Part shown: piece after piece, positions 1 through 13,100 of the stretch
Layout of the letters: each line of letters opens with the position of its first letter
How positions within the stretch are numbered: the stretch's first letter is position 1
Assembly (NCBI GenBank): GCA_013396755.1
Contig: VWZF01006077.1
Location: 124,001-188,000, forward strand
Direction of reading: 5' to 3'
DNA from: Sclerurus mexicanus
Taxonomy: Eukaryota; Chordata; Aves; Passeriformes; Furnariidae
DNA: 64,000 nt
Notes under the pieces: generated by a model
Databases searched by the model: none
Seen by the model: the letters and a program-made list of their open reading frames with translations, nothing else
What the model was told of the DNA's origin: nothing
Program-made: the position numbers and the translations under genes

Positions 1-3000
1 CCACATGAACTCTGCCAGTATGTTTTGCAGTTTCTCTCTCTCCTTGGCATACTGTGCATGGGAGACGCAAGTCTTTCATTTCCCAGTCAGGCTTCGTCTC
101 CTTTTTCCTGATTGTCACCACCCCTCACTTATGGTCTGTGATGATCTTGATCTTAGAATAGCTATCTTATTCACAGGATATCAACTTATATTGCTCAATA
201 ATCCAGCCAAGAGCAATTATGGAATTTTTATACAATGGAAAAGCAATACAGATGTATCGCTAAGCTGCCAGATAAGAAGCTTATGCTTAAACACACACAA
301 TAAAATTAGTTTACTTCTCTAGGCACAGAGTCACACTAACATTAACCTGGCAGTGGTAAAGTCTGTTAAGGGCCTGTCCAACTTCCACTGGAGTCAGTGG
401 CAAAGTCATACTGGACACAGGGCCAGCCCTTCCTCTGCCTGGTAATGTTTCTTGCAATAAACTGAATTTATGGGAATCCATTTCCTCACGGTTAAAAATA
501 TTCAACACAAAAATCCAGTAGGCTGTCCTTCCATTGTGAATCTATAGCCAGGGCATTTTCTAACACCTGTTAAATTCACCATATTCTGCTGAAAAGGAGA
601 ATTAATGAAGCACTGTTTAAACTAACCTTCAGAAAGTATGGCCTATATCCTTCCTCCTAAGTTCCTGTGTGCTAGTAGTTTATGTAATCAGCATCTTCTA
701 TTTGTGCATTTTCTACACAATATTTCACTGTAATTCCATTTAAAAGTCATATTAAATTAAACTAGTCATGTCATAAGTCAGGTTGGAAATACCTGTTGCC
801 TGTCTGGCCCTAACCTCTCTGTTCAAGCACGACACTATGTGGAAAGTCCCTCTTTGCAAACAGTGCTCTTTGTCATTTTCCAAATAGCAATCTTTTTGAA
901 AGGGCTGTAAAAATTTCCCAAACATAATTTCAGGCATTGGCCAATACTGATATTCCAGATCCACCCTGTGCTTCAGTCTTTGTTTAAAATCTCCATGGGA
1001 CTTTTTATAAAGGTATTTCCCTGTGACCCTTGCCAAAATTTCACCTTTTCTTTCCCAGTTACATCACCTGTGGATGCAATGAAATAAGAACACAACTGCC
1101 TGCTGCCAGGTGATCCTGAAAAAGTCTGTCCACTGCTTTCCAAAACAGTAATTGCTGAGTCTTGTGTTTATTATTCCTGAGAAAGGGAAATTAACGTCTT
1201 GTGTTAGAGTGTTTTTAAACAAAAATAACTGCATAAGAACATGCAGTTGTGTGTTTTTGCTAAGAAAGTGTTTGCTAGTAAATAAATGTAAATGAATCTC
1301 TGCATTTTGATACCTCAGAATAATTACATTGAGTACCTAATAAAAATCTTAAACTGAGCTTGATGATTATATCAGGGTACTAAGTGGCGGTTGTAGTTGA
1401 ACGAATGGATGTGTCTACTATAGCTCAGCTTTCTTTGTGCATGAAGACATGGGGAAATCCTAATAAAGAGGCAACTGGTAAATGTTCAATATGTTTAATA
1501 CTTTGCTCCCTCATTTGGAGAACAAAGAGTTGCCTGTTTCATACTACTGGTTTGGACAAAGGCAGGGCATGGAAACGTGTAATCTGCATTTTCTGAATAG
1601 TCAAGATGCACAAAGATGATTTCATGTCTCTAGCTTTTCTATGTTGGCATGCTAGCAAAATGGGACAAAAACGTAATCTAAAGTATAATTTTTTTGCTAA
1701 AATCCAGAATCGGGATCAGAAATATTCACAGTTCTGTTGTGTTTGTAATGCGGTGTGAAGTATTGATCTAATCTAAACACAGGACTACCACCACAGAATG
1801 TAAAATTGAACTAATTTTTAAATCAGTCTAAATTACTACTCCCATCACTGAGAGCTAGTCTAATAAACTGATGAATATGTAAGAGTTTCTGACATCCAAT
1901 GAGAAATCCAACTGTACAAAAAGAATAAAAGGATGAAGGGAAGAGAGCCTAATTCATCTCAGGAAGCTGCTCCTGCTAATGTGATGAGGAAACTCCCACT
2001 GTGAACTGTGTCACTTCCATCATGTGGGACCACTTCGTGAGACCTTGTCATTTTGTTGCTTTGGAAAATAACTGAAAAATTAATTTCCCTGGCAGTTTTG
2101 ACAAGAAAATATGTTTTACTTTATGTTATAATGATCGGACTGACAGTCTTCCTGTAAATAATTCATACAAAATCTCTTAATGTATGACTATGCAATTCAG
2201 GCCCAGAAATGTGCACCTGTAACATTGACAACAATGAGAACTAAGTACTCATTGCAACGGATTTCACTGGGCAGTTCTAGTTAAATATGGCCTACACTTA
2301 CTTCATTTTAAAGAGAAGAAGGGAAAGAATGATCTAATGTTGGTGTGCACCTTGTCTATTAATAGCCTGTTAGGTAACTGTTGCCTTTTGACAAGTTTAA
2401 TTTTCCTGACAGTGGTGAAAAATAGTTAAACACCAAAAAAATGGGACATGTACTATTACGTTATACAAGACATAGCACTTTCCATTAATGTTCCTGTTTT
2501 CAGTCTGAATGTATTACTTTGTGCTGTTCTCACCTTCAGGCACAGGAATGTCTCATCTTTCTGATCTGAAAAGGGTCTTGTGTGCCTGAATGCATATTTG
2601 CTTTTCTCCTAAAACCAGAAGGTATTAGTACCTGAGCCCATCTTTTCTCCTGGTCCTGCTGGAGGTGTTGATGTCAGGCCAAGACTGTGAGGTTTCTCAT
2701 TTGGGGAAATGGCTTCCCCCTTTTCTGGCCCAGCTCTGCAGTGCAGCTCTGGCCCTTGTCTCCTTCTCCTCACTCACCTCCTTCTTCCCACAGCAGGTGT
2801 TTGCTTTTTCTTTCTCAGTTCAAGGCCTCTTTTGAATTAACTTCTGTACTCCTCCACTTTTACGCAAAACCGTCCCTAAGGTCCTTGATTTCCTGAACCC
2901 TTTTAGCGATTTTCAGTGTGAATGCCTGTGTGGCAAATGTAGAAATTAGGACAGTTACGAGGCCACCTATCCCAAATTGGACAGGCAGAGGCTGGATGGG

Positions 3001-3297
3001 GAAAGGCCACTGCAATGTTCCCTGCCCAGGAGCAGAGAGTACAGGGTGCAAGAGCCAGGCACCTGCAGCCCACATGCTCCTTGTGGCAGCCAGGCCCTGA
3101 GCCAGCCCCTGGTTCTGCTGTGTGAGGAGCTCCTTGCCCAGTACCTGTCAGCATCACCTTGCCCTGGGCATAGTCAGCCCCATCCCGCAGTATTGGTCCT
3201 GGGGAGACAAAGGGATCCCAGACCTCCTCTATCTGTGTGGCATCACCGAGGAAGCCAGAGCTGCCTGCACGTGGGAGACAGGACAGTCTTGCACAGA
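1..3297. other. Upstream intergenic DNA, no gene recognised
   Basis: I see no reading frame with family resemblance, no convincing exon set and no RNA gene here. Reading frames present are short (about 60-105 codons) and look random. The DNA is AT-rich up to roughly position 2600 and becomes richer in G and C towards the CpG island. It is probably distal 5' flank of PLS3. Confidence 0.5.
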
Positions 3298-3463
3298 AGG
3301 AGGGATGCAAGAGCAGGAGAAGGAAGGGATGCCTGTAGGGAGAAGGGATGCTTGCTCGGAGGAGAGTTGCATATAGGAGAAGAATGAAGGGATGGTTGCA
3401 GGACAGGAGGGACGCGTGCACGGGAGGTGGGATGCATGCAGGATGCGAGGGATGCAGGCAGGG
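3298..3463. repeat. Degenerate minisatellite (GGGATGC / TGCAGG units)
   Basis: The strand repeats short related words: AGGGATGC, GGGATGCCTG, GGGATGCTTG, GGGATGGTTGCAGG, GGGACGCGTGCACGG, GGGATGCATGCAGG and GAGGGATGCAGGCAGG. The spacing is irregular, as in an old, diverged minisatellite. It lies directly upstream of the GCAAG-type array and the CpG island. Long reading frames across it on both strands are by-products of the repeat and of GC richness, not genes. Confidence 0.6.
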
Positions 3464-3525
3464 GCAGGCAAGGCAAGGCAAGGCAGGGCAAGGCAAGGCA
3501 GGGCAAGGCAAGGCAGGGCAAAGCA
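3458..3525. repeat. Pentanucleotide array (AGGCA/GGGCA)n with 15-bp higher-order period
   Basis: About 13 consecutive five-base units read AGGCA or GGGCA. After the first few units the pattern AGGCA-AGGCA-GGGCA recurs three times, giving a 15-bp higher-order unit. This is a simple tandem repeat that is likely to vary in length between individuals. It sits about 100-200 bp upstream of the putative PLS3 core promoter. Confidence 0.85.
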
Positions 3526-3529
3526 GCCC

Positions 3530-4110
3530 GCGGGGACGGGGGCACGCCCTGGCTGGGTACTCAGCTCCTCCCTCGCCCTGAGTGACTCCGCGCTCGCCCA
3601 TTCGTTGCGCGGGGACTCCGTGATGTGGAGGCGGGCGGCCCAATCCGGCGGGGGCGGCGGGGCTGGGGTGCGCTGAGCGCGGGCAGCGGGGCTGGGCTGG
3701 CACGGCGGGACGGCTGGGAACGGCACGGAGCGGGCGGTGAGTGCTCCCGGGGCTCTTCCAGCGCGCCTCCAACTTGGGCAAAGTTTGGCGGCGCTCGCCC
3801 CGCNCACGGCGGTGCCGCGGGACGTGTCCGCCGGGCGCGCTCCCGCCGCCGCTTCCAGCCTCCCCGCGGCGATGAAAAGGCACTTGTCTGATTCATCCCC
3901 CTGGAAAACTTCACCCCCGGGCTAAGCACGGGGCGGGCCCGGCGCGGGTGTGATGTGCTGCCCGCAGCCGGGCCGCGGCTCCGCGCTGGGACGGAGCCCC
4001 GGCTCCGGCAAACTTGGAGCTTTGTGCGAGTTGGTGGGAGCGGAGCCCGGCCGAGGGGCGGGGAGGTGCCGCTTCCCGCTGCGTGTTCCCGCAAAGCTGC
4101 AGTGAAAAGG
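3530..4110. promoter_or_regulatory. PLS3: CpG island, putative main PLS3 promoter region
   Basis: CpG dinucleotides are dense here compared with the rest of the window. A CCAAT box lies at 3640-3644 and a GC-box cluster (GGCGGGGGCGGCGG) starts near 3647. No good TATA box is seen, as expected for a CpG-island promoter. A splice donor follows at 3737. The island is about 28 kb upstream of the first coding exon of PLS3 on the same strand; a long first intron is known for mammalian PLS3. One base is undetermined (N at 3805). A bidirectional promoter cannot be excluded. Assignment to PLS3 is inference. Confidence 0.6.
3660..3736 (+). other. PLS3: Putative noncoding exon 1 of PLS3 (5' limit approximate)
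   Basis: A GC-rich stretch just downstream of the CCAAT and GC boxes ends at a good donor, GCG|GTGAGT, with the intron starting at 3737. If used, it would splice to the acceptor at 32261-32262 that opens the first coding exon. The transcription start is not marked by a clear initiator, so the left edge is only an estimate. There is no start codon in a useful frame, consistent with 5'UTR. Support is splice-site quality and position only. Confidence 0.4.
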
Positions 4111-7100
4111 GGTTCGGTTTGCATTTAGCTTTTATCTTTTGTTCAGAATAGTATTCCCAAAGCAGAAGAAGTGAGGAAATGGGGGCGACTTCTCATCTAT
4201 TGAAGCGGGGTAAAATAAAGTGAAGTCGTGGGACAGCTGTATGAGTTTATTTTTATACATCTATAATTTGGACTAGGAGAGGAAGTGTCACCCAGCTCCC
4301 CCAACAATGGCTTGTTGTTGGGAGCCTGAGAAGGGAAAGGGAAGAGCAGGGAAATTTTCAGGAGGTAAAGCTTCAGACTTTCATTTGCTTAGGAAAGGCT
4401 GGAGCACCCTGACGCTGGCTGTAAGTATTTTAATGGATAGTATCAAGTCTCAGTGATCACAGAGGTAACAGATGCTACAGTTTTAAATTTTTATCTAGAG
4501 TAGAAGTAGCTCTGAGATACGTGGATGGGAACCGGCCTCCCTGGAACGGGCTGCATGTGTCTGCTCTGTAAGAGCATCCGAATCTTGAAGCAGGGCATCA
4601 CTTGGACTCGTTAATTTCTTTTCAGGAGAGCTGCCGGTATAGCTCCGAGCAAATGCCATCAAATCAGCCTCCGAGGTTGTTATTGCTGTTACACAATTCC
4701 AGTGGAATGTGAGAGTTGGGCTTCCTGTTTTTGGTCAATCTGTAGAAGAGACTATAAAAGATAACAGATATCTCAGATAAATTACTTTTGCATGAAAGCT
4801 TGGAGCCATTGTTCAACCAGTAACACTTGTGACTTCTCCAGTGAGCCTGGTAACCTGAGAAGCAAAACTCCTTAATGCTGGGAGACTTGCTCAGAGTAAC
4901 TTTAAAGACAACAGCTGGAACCTGGATATAAAGAGGGAATAGTTCTCAAGATAAACATGTGTTAGTGCTGTGCATAATGATGTGTAGAAATTCAATCTGT
5001 TTTGAAAAGAAATCGTGTGCGAAGATGAGCTGCTGGTAGTTTGTAAGTGGAGAACAGTGATTCAGAGGGATTAGTGGACACAAGGCAAGTCCCCAGAGTG
5101 CAATATTCTACAGCTGATTTTTGCCCTGGGGGCGTTTGATGGCCTTATGTGGGGTGTGTGCATGGAATTTGAGACTTCAAATTCCAAAAATGCTGTTTTG
5201 CATCCGAACAAATTTAAAAAAAAAGTTATAAAATAATTTGCTGAGAGAAATATTTTTGAAGTACTGCTGTTATCACAGCCTGTTAATCTTGCCAAAGGTT
5301 TAACAATTTGAGGATGTAGCTTGGTTGTAACCAAGCTCCTTTGAAGGAATTTTCTGCTTGTGAAAGATGAATTACTCATTCTTTGTCTGAGTTAAGAGAT
5401 TGTAATGTGATTATTAAACTCAGTTATTCAGTGCTAGATATAAAGAATTATGTTTAACTGGGGTCTTTGTTCTCTTATCAAGGTTAATCTGATTAAATTT
5501 CCCCTCCTATAAAATAGGCAAACATCTCCCCAGATTAGAGAACGCCCAAAACTCCAGAAACCTATTTACTAGTTTTGGCTAGATTAGCTTCACAGTGGAC
5601 AGGGTTTGGGGACTGATGACTTCATTAGGTATTTGGCTGATGGATGCTCAGATTTGTGATAAATGCAGAGAAACCCCTTCCCCTGGGGCTCCCTCACTGA
5701 CTTCTCTGTTCCGGGCTTCAATTGTTGTGAGATTAAGGTGGTGAGTGAAGGAGTTGCAGCCTTTCTAAATGGGTTTGCTGCTGAATCCACTCATGCGGGA
5801 TCTTGTAGTAACTCTTTCCGGTGTGTACTTGGCTTTCTAGTGCAGCAACTTAACTGGCTTTGTAGAAGCGGAAAGACAACAGTTCTGACTTGAAGTAAGC
5901 AAAGGAAAATGCTGCTCAGTGATCGACTGGAAAGGATGTTAGGGGCAGTAATTCAGTAGTTGTGCTTACGCAGCTGCTGGTGATCTAAATGATGTATGTG
6001 CCTTGTGAATAGCTTTATAGGTAAACTGCATGTCTTTAGTGTGGTAAAACTGCAAATGCTCCACTTGGAGCATCAACACAGGAGCTGCATTTTTGACAAT
6101 GTATATAGTGTAATTCGTCAGGAGAGGAGAAATGCTTTTCTTTTACGTGCTAGGCAGTGAGTTTAGGGAGGGTGTGCCCATCGTAGATACTGTAATCGAT
6201 TTCCTTACCCAAGTAGATGGTGTAGCTCATTTAGCACCTGAGATTGTCTTGCAGGTGATATTTAAGGCGGTGTTAACTTGTTTGGTGACGTGTCCCAGCA
6301 CACAGATAGTGTTCTTGGTAATTAGTGTTACATAGTATGAAATAATAGGCTGTGAAACGCAGAGGGGTTGTGTTTTCAGCAGAGCCAAAGGCCAAGTAAG
6401 TTTCTGCTTATTTCTGCTAAGTTCCTCTTCAAAATTTTCAGTGTGGGTTTTTTTCTTGTTTGTGATTGAGGTTTGTTTGTTTGTTTTTAAGTTACCGTAT
6501 TTTGCATCTCTTTATAAAGTGCTGAGAGGTGTGGACCAGAATTCCCTGGGGACATTTGTCCCTCCGTAGATACAGGCTTGTTAGGTTGATTTTCTTGCAC
6601 GCGAGCTGCCTGTGGCAGAGGGGATGATGGAAAAGCAGCATCAAGCCTGCTTGCGCTATTCCAGCACAGGTTTTGTACAGATCCATCAGTGCCCTACAAA
6701 GCACAGTCCCAGGTCTCTAATGGTGTTTACAAGGGCAGCTCCTGACCTGCCACGCTGGGACGCAGGTTAACCCTGTGCAGGGACATGGTGATGCTTCTGA
6801 TTATGCAGAGAGCGGAAAACAAATAAGGGGATGGAAGGAGGGAGATGCCACTGCTACAGTGTCGCTTTGTAGTTTGCAGAGGGTTGAACGGGGGAAATTT
6901 ATGCAGCTACAACTTGGTTTTTATCTGTGCCACGGAGTAGCAATGAACAGTAAAAGAAACATGGTATAAATCAGTGTTTTGGTCAGGCTTTGACTGTTAC
7001 CTTTGCTTCCATGTGTACTAAATCAGTAATTCAGCTTAAAAAAGCAAATTCTCATCTCTTGGGGCCAGCTGTTTAAACATGTGACTGACAAGCTATCAAG

Positions 7101-10100
7101 CTTCATGGAACCGTAACAGATATTAATTTTTAACTTTAGTTACTACTGAGAAGTTCCTTGGGAACAGCCACAATATTGTGTTGATATTTATGAACCAATT
7201 GCTGACCTTTGCATGCTCGGCACTTTTTGGGCTAAGTACTAGTGTGCACTAAGTAATCTGTGTATCTTTTTGGACATTGAGCTCATGGAGTAGCTAAAGT
7301 TGCTAATTACGTCAAAAAAGCCAAACATGAATCCAGAAACTCTTACCACCAGATATGTGAAAAGTAGAGTTAAATACTGAATTAAAAAAGTTTACCAAAT
7401 AACCTTAATGGTTGAATTAAATCAGTATTTATTGGGTTACTGCAATGAATATCACAATATCACCTATCCCTGGTCCCCAAACCCCCTTAATAGGCATCTG
7501 TTGACATCTTCGCACATACATTCCTGTTGGCACTTTGGGAGTTGGGTTATTGCACAAGCAGCGGTGGTTGTGTTTGTGGTGAGTAGCTCTTTGCGGAGTG
7601 TGGCCTGTAGAATTGCTGGTAGGGGAGGGCACAAAAGGCCCATTTCCCCTCTGACCATCCCAGGGAGTTGCTCGGGCTCTAATGCAGCATCATCTATCCC
7701 TGCTTGCACCACTGAAGCCCTTTCCAGCCCAGAGGTACCTGCTGCTCTTGTTGCTGGTAGATAAGTATGTGGGAAGGGCAAGAAATGAAGGCACTTGGGT
7801 GATGGTCCAACGACTGGGCTCTGGGTGCTGTGTCTGGGAGAAATGATGCTCACTGTCCATCCTGGAGGTCCTGTGAACAGCAGCAGCTCAGCTGACAGTG
7901 ACTGGGTGGCTGTAATCACTTTCAGCCATGTGACTGCTGGTCATGAATGAACTACTGTTGTGTCCCCTGCTCCATACACAGGGGTTTGGGTGTTCATATG
8001 GGTGTACTGTCTCTCTTGGATTTATTGAATGGCAGGGAACTAAAAATAGCTATCTCCGGTGTAGTCTGTGCCGGGAGTGGCTATGGGGTGAATTATGCTT
8101 AGACACAACAGCATTTTAGTGCAGTTTCAGTCACGGCAGCTGTCTTTGTGCTCTTCAGTGCTCAGGTTGTAGGTGATGGGTCTGTCCATCCTTGCTAGTG
8201 GTTCTTTTCCCTGGATGTTCTTCCTGCCTCTAGGTCAGGTTTCTCTGAAGTGGAGACTTGGATGACACGTCTCCATCATGTTCTGTGAGATTCACTTGGA
8301 GCACTGCAGCATGGTCTGTGAGAAGTCTCCTGGTTTGTGCAGATGTTTTTCAAGTGAAGGGCTGGGTCAGATGTAGATTTTCCATTTTACCTTGGGGACA
8401 TTGTGGGGGGCACATCAGCATGGGAATGGGGAATCCCAGATCAAAAATCCTCCTGCCTCATCTTGCTGTGCTGCAGCCCCCAACCCAACCCACCTCCACT
8501 GGCGCATGGCACCAGCACCCCTGGGATGGCTGTGCTGCAGCACTGGGGAGGTGCTGCATGGAGAGGGTGATGGAGGCCTTTTAATTGATGATTGAAGAGA
8601 TGATTTGATTACAGCTGAAAGATGGGACTTGTGCATTTGTGGCTGCAGAGCCCAAACTAGACAGCAGGTGCTGTATTTGAGATTTCAGGTGTTTGGGTCC
8701 TGTGTGATTTGCCAGCCACATAAAGGGCAACTTGTCTTCTTGCTTCTTGAGCAAGAAAACATAGTGACTCAATGGAGCTGGCAGACAGAAATCCCCCTCT
8801 AATAGCACTGGAGAATGGGTGGGAGGAGAAGACATGAACATTTGTGCTCTGCTAGTACTGCACTGTTTGATCTGGAGGATGTGGCACTGGAGGTAATAGA
8901 GCTCTTCCCTGTGGTGGACATGTCTGATGTCAGTGCTGCTGACCGACAGCTGCCCTGACAGCAGGACTGCCTGCTTGGCCTGGTCCACCCTCTCCCAGCA
9001 GCTCTGTTCCCATCAGGGATGTGGACTTTGCTGGACAGGGTGCTGAGCTGTTGTGGCCAGCAAGGCTAGTCCACTCAGTCACTGTGGCATCCGCTGGTCT
9101 CTTGGGAATCTATAATCTGTTGGCTTTTCTTGGTAATAGATTAAAAATGCTAAGAATGACAAGCAAGTCCTGTCTGGCCTGCTTGGAAGAATTATATCAT
9201 GTGTGCTCCTCTAACAGCTAGGGTTTCACGTCTGGATTTTGTGGGTTAACACCTGGGCTGCTCAAAGCTGGTTTTGTCACTGGGTTTTTGAATGCATGAT
9301 GATGAAGAGGGAGCTTCCAAGTCGATATCAGCAGAGACGGAGCTACCAAGAGTCATTCTTTCACTTTTGTTTGGTTTGCCAGTTGATTCCTGTCAGTTTA
9401 TCTCCACCTTTCAGTATCTGTGAGCCATGAGGGGTACCACTGCCCATGAAAATGCAGTATTCTTGGCAGGTGGGCTTGCCTTAGGTCTGCTTCCTTTTGT
9501 CCCCCTGTGCTGGCTGGTCCATACTCTCAGACAGTCTGTGCTATGGGGCAATGTGCATGTTCCTGGGGGGGGAATTGGCTCCTTCTGCAACATCCAGACT
9601 GCCCCCATGGGCTGTGGTGGCCTGTGCACTACTAACATTTGGGAATCAATATGGAAGAAATAAAATCATTATTGATTTGACACACATCTGAGGATGTGGG
9701 AAGCAGGACAACTGTCTGAAATGAGAAGCTCTGGTTAGGACTGCTGCAGATTGCTCATGTCAATCCATATGGGCCATATGCTTCTAACCAGTCTCCTTGT
9801 CTCATTTCCTCCTCTGAAATGCTTACAGCTGTTTTTCATGCCTCTTCAGTAGGTTTTTGTTCCTGTAAAAAGAGTGACAGCTCACAGATGCTGCTGGGAG
9901 TCCACATTGCATAGCTGGGAAGAGAGACTATTACTGTGATCTTCAAGAGAAGATAAAGTGTAGTGCCTCTGCAGGAGGCCCAATTACTGCTGTTTTGAAG
10001 TAAGCTTTTTTGTTTTTTCTTTTTAACTCTGAAAATAGATTTCAGTGTCTCTTTCACTGTTTCTTCATCACATACTGCCTTCAGTGATGGAAGTGAGAGA

Positions 10101-13100
10101 GCAGGTATTTGATGAGCTCACTTATGGGTAGAACAAGGAAGGACGAAGTGATGTTGGCAGTGATCATATGTGTTGAGGTGTTCAGCATCCAGTCTTGTTG
10201 CTATGCATACAAAATCTGGGTTAAACTTCACGGTGTTGCTTCGATGTTGGCTTTTTTTTCCTGAAGAAGTGTGTGACTGAAATGATAGCAGTGCTTGAGG
10301 TTCATCACTGCTGGTCCTCTGCTTGTCCCAATGTACCATCTCTTGTGTTCTGCCCTTTTTGCATTCTGCCAAGAGAAGTAATTGCAGACTTCTGTAGTTG
10401 CTTAATGATCCTGCCTGGTCGGGTGAAGAAGGAGCTCTAGAGATGCTGATGCCTATGCAAATGTTTCACAGTTTATGGATGGATGGGAAAGGGCCATCTG
10501 AAGACAGTGAGAAAAGCTCTCTGTACCCACTTTTAGACAAATGACCTGTGTACTGCAAGGAAGGTGGGGTTAATGTGGCAAAGAAAATGGCTGTGTTGAA
10601 TTGGCCTGAATGCCAAGTCAAGACAGTGTCTGTAACATAAAACTTAGTGATATGTCTGTGTCTGAAGTCTATGTGATCCTGGGTTTGTTTAGGTGCTGAG
10701 AGTACAAAAAACCTCTGCTTTTAATAGGTTCGTTGCCTGTTGGCCATAAACCCTAAATAAACAAAACTTCTCTTATTTTCCGATCCTCTGCTTTGCCTTT
10801 TTCTGTAGTCTCAGCTGCTCAAAACAACTGTCTCAACAGTTGTTTTATTGGTGTCTGAGATAGCAAATCTTGTATAGGATCTCTGTGGTATGTCCACAGC
10901 TGGTGACCATTTTTCTGCCTCATCCTCCCAAGACTCTCACTGCTGTACAAGGAGCCACGAATTGGCTTTTCCTTCTGTGCAAAATATACTGGGGCTGTGC
11001 TCTCCTCAGCCCATGTTGTAAATTATACTTTATAATCTGCTGTAGGAAATGGAAAAGAAAGTAATTCTGATTTGTGTTCTTTTAGAGCCCTATTCTTTAG
11101 ACCAAAATACACAGGATAAGTCTGGCCCTTCCCTCTATTCACTTTTCATAGCCTCCTTTGTTTTTAATTTATATATCTTTTTATTCTAAATTCCTCCCAT
11201 CCCCAAAATAGAACAGACATCAGCCTGCAAGCAAAGATTGCCAGGCATTGGTCTTGTGGATTATAGTGGCTTTTTGGCCTGCTTGGAGACTGAGCCCCAC
11301 CCTATGTAGGCTTAGATTAAAAATAGTCTTCCTTTTCATCAAGCTGAAAACTGTACACAACACATGTATGTCTTGGGTTTTGGGGTATCAGCAGCTACAG
11401 GAAGCGCTCCAGCTATAAAATACCTCAGAAAATCTGTTTGCTGCTAATTCATCCAAAAGTGCAAAGGTGACTAGTGTTGGGAAGGTATAGAGCCAGAGGT
11501 CTGCCTGCTAGCCACGTAGTTACCTTAGATGTTGAGTGAAGTTTTAGCCGTGCTTCTTGGAGGACCTGAAAGAGTTGAAAACTGTAGACCACAGCCTATG
11601 CATTAGGCTGCCACTTTAAGAATGTCTCAGCTTGAGTGCTGTGGGTAAGTCCAATGTCCAAGAGACTCCTCCTGCCCCACAGTCTCCAGCTCAGTCCTCT
11701 GTCCAGACCCAAGCCGCACCACTCCTCCCTCTTCTTAAAAAGCAGAAAAAACATTAAGGGCAGGAGGCTGACCGGTATCTGGTGTGGTGATCTCATTCCC
11801 CCACTGCCTATTGGAAAGGCTAAGCTTCAAACCCAAGCAACTCTGAGGGGTTGGCCATGGGATAGCAGAGGGACAATCCAAGTGTCTCCTTGCCCTGTGT
11901 CTCTGCCTCATGAACCTCTACTGTTGACTTCTTGTGTTGTTTGTTTTCCACTGTCCTTGGCCGTCCTTGGTGAGGCAGTGAGTCATTTTACAGCGTGGTA
12001 CCAAATGCCAGCCACTTGCTGGCCCCTGCCCACTCCGTGGGGCAAGGCAGGATTTGGCTGATCCGGGATGTGGAAGCAGGCGGTGCTGCCTAGCAATTCC
12101 TCTGGCTTAGCCATAAGCCTTTATGGTTGTTTAGTGCAGGGGTGGGAGTGAATGAGCAGGGGAGTGTGATGGGAAGAGGGCAGGGAGACTCTGCCCATTG
12201 CCTGTTCACTGCTGTTTATGACTAGTGTGCTCTGTGGGCCTGGCTTACGCGACCTTGTTGATCAAAGGTCTCTCTGTAATGAGAGAAAATGCCTTTTTCT
12301 TTTCAGTTTCTGTAGATTCTGCCTTGGCCTGTTCTCTTGTTTTTGTTTTTTTTTTTATTCTAGACTAGATAGACTGTAAAAAAAACTTAAAAATGTGAAA
12401 TATTGTCTCATAAAAACCTTTGTAAACAGTCACGAAACTGGCTGTAGAAGGACACTAGAAGGATTTTATTTCTCCCAAAGCCTAGGGATGAGCTTTCAGC
12501 CTTTGTCTAACTCAGTTGCATGTTTTTACTGTAACTGAGAGTCATGGGGCTATTTGTTCATATCTCAAATTCTTAAAGTGGAAAAACTGACTCCTGCAGT
12601 TATGTCTTTTTAGTAAAGACTTTTTTTTGCTAGAGAAAAATGAATTTTGCTTGAAAAAAATGCTAGCTAGGATGCTTTTAAAGTTGTATCGAGGCAGGAA
12701 CTTATACAAGGCAAAGTGAGCTGCTGCCTACTGCAGGGTCAGGTCAAGACAACCTGCAAAACACCAACTTGGGAAAAAACATAAAGAAGAAAATCTCATA
12801 ATCTGGTGGATGAGACAGGCTGAGTAACATCAGAAGTGCTGCTGGCTTGTATCAGTGTTGCCCATATCAGCTGTTGAATGGGATTATGGGTGGGCGAGAT
12901 GCTGGTTTTTTTGGGGGGTGTCAGTGACCGCTGGTGCAGTAGCTGGAGTGACCTCACCTCTGGCAGCAGGTAATCCTGCCCCTGACCTGTGTCCTGTTAC
13001 TGCAGCTTCTGCCAGAGTTGTGTGCTAGACCTGCTTCTGCTGACTTGGTTCCAGGTGATGGGAAGTGTGTTGCGGGGTGGGGGGGGGAATTGATTGCAGA

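Noticed and set aside
2903..3883. 326-codon minus-strand open frame, and several shorter overlapping frames on both strands
   Set aside because: It runs through the minisatellite, the pentanucleotide array and the CpG island. The predicted protein is mostly repeat-coded Leu-Pro-Cys-Ala and Arg/Pro/Gly-rich sequence and includes the undetermined base. No domain is visible.
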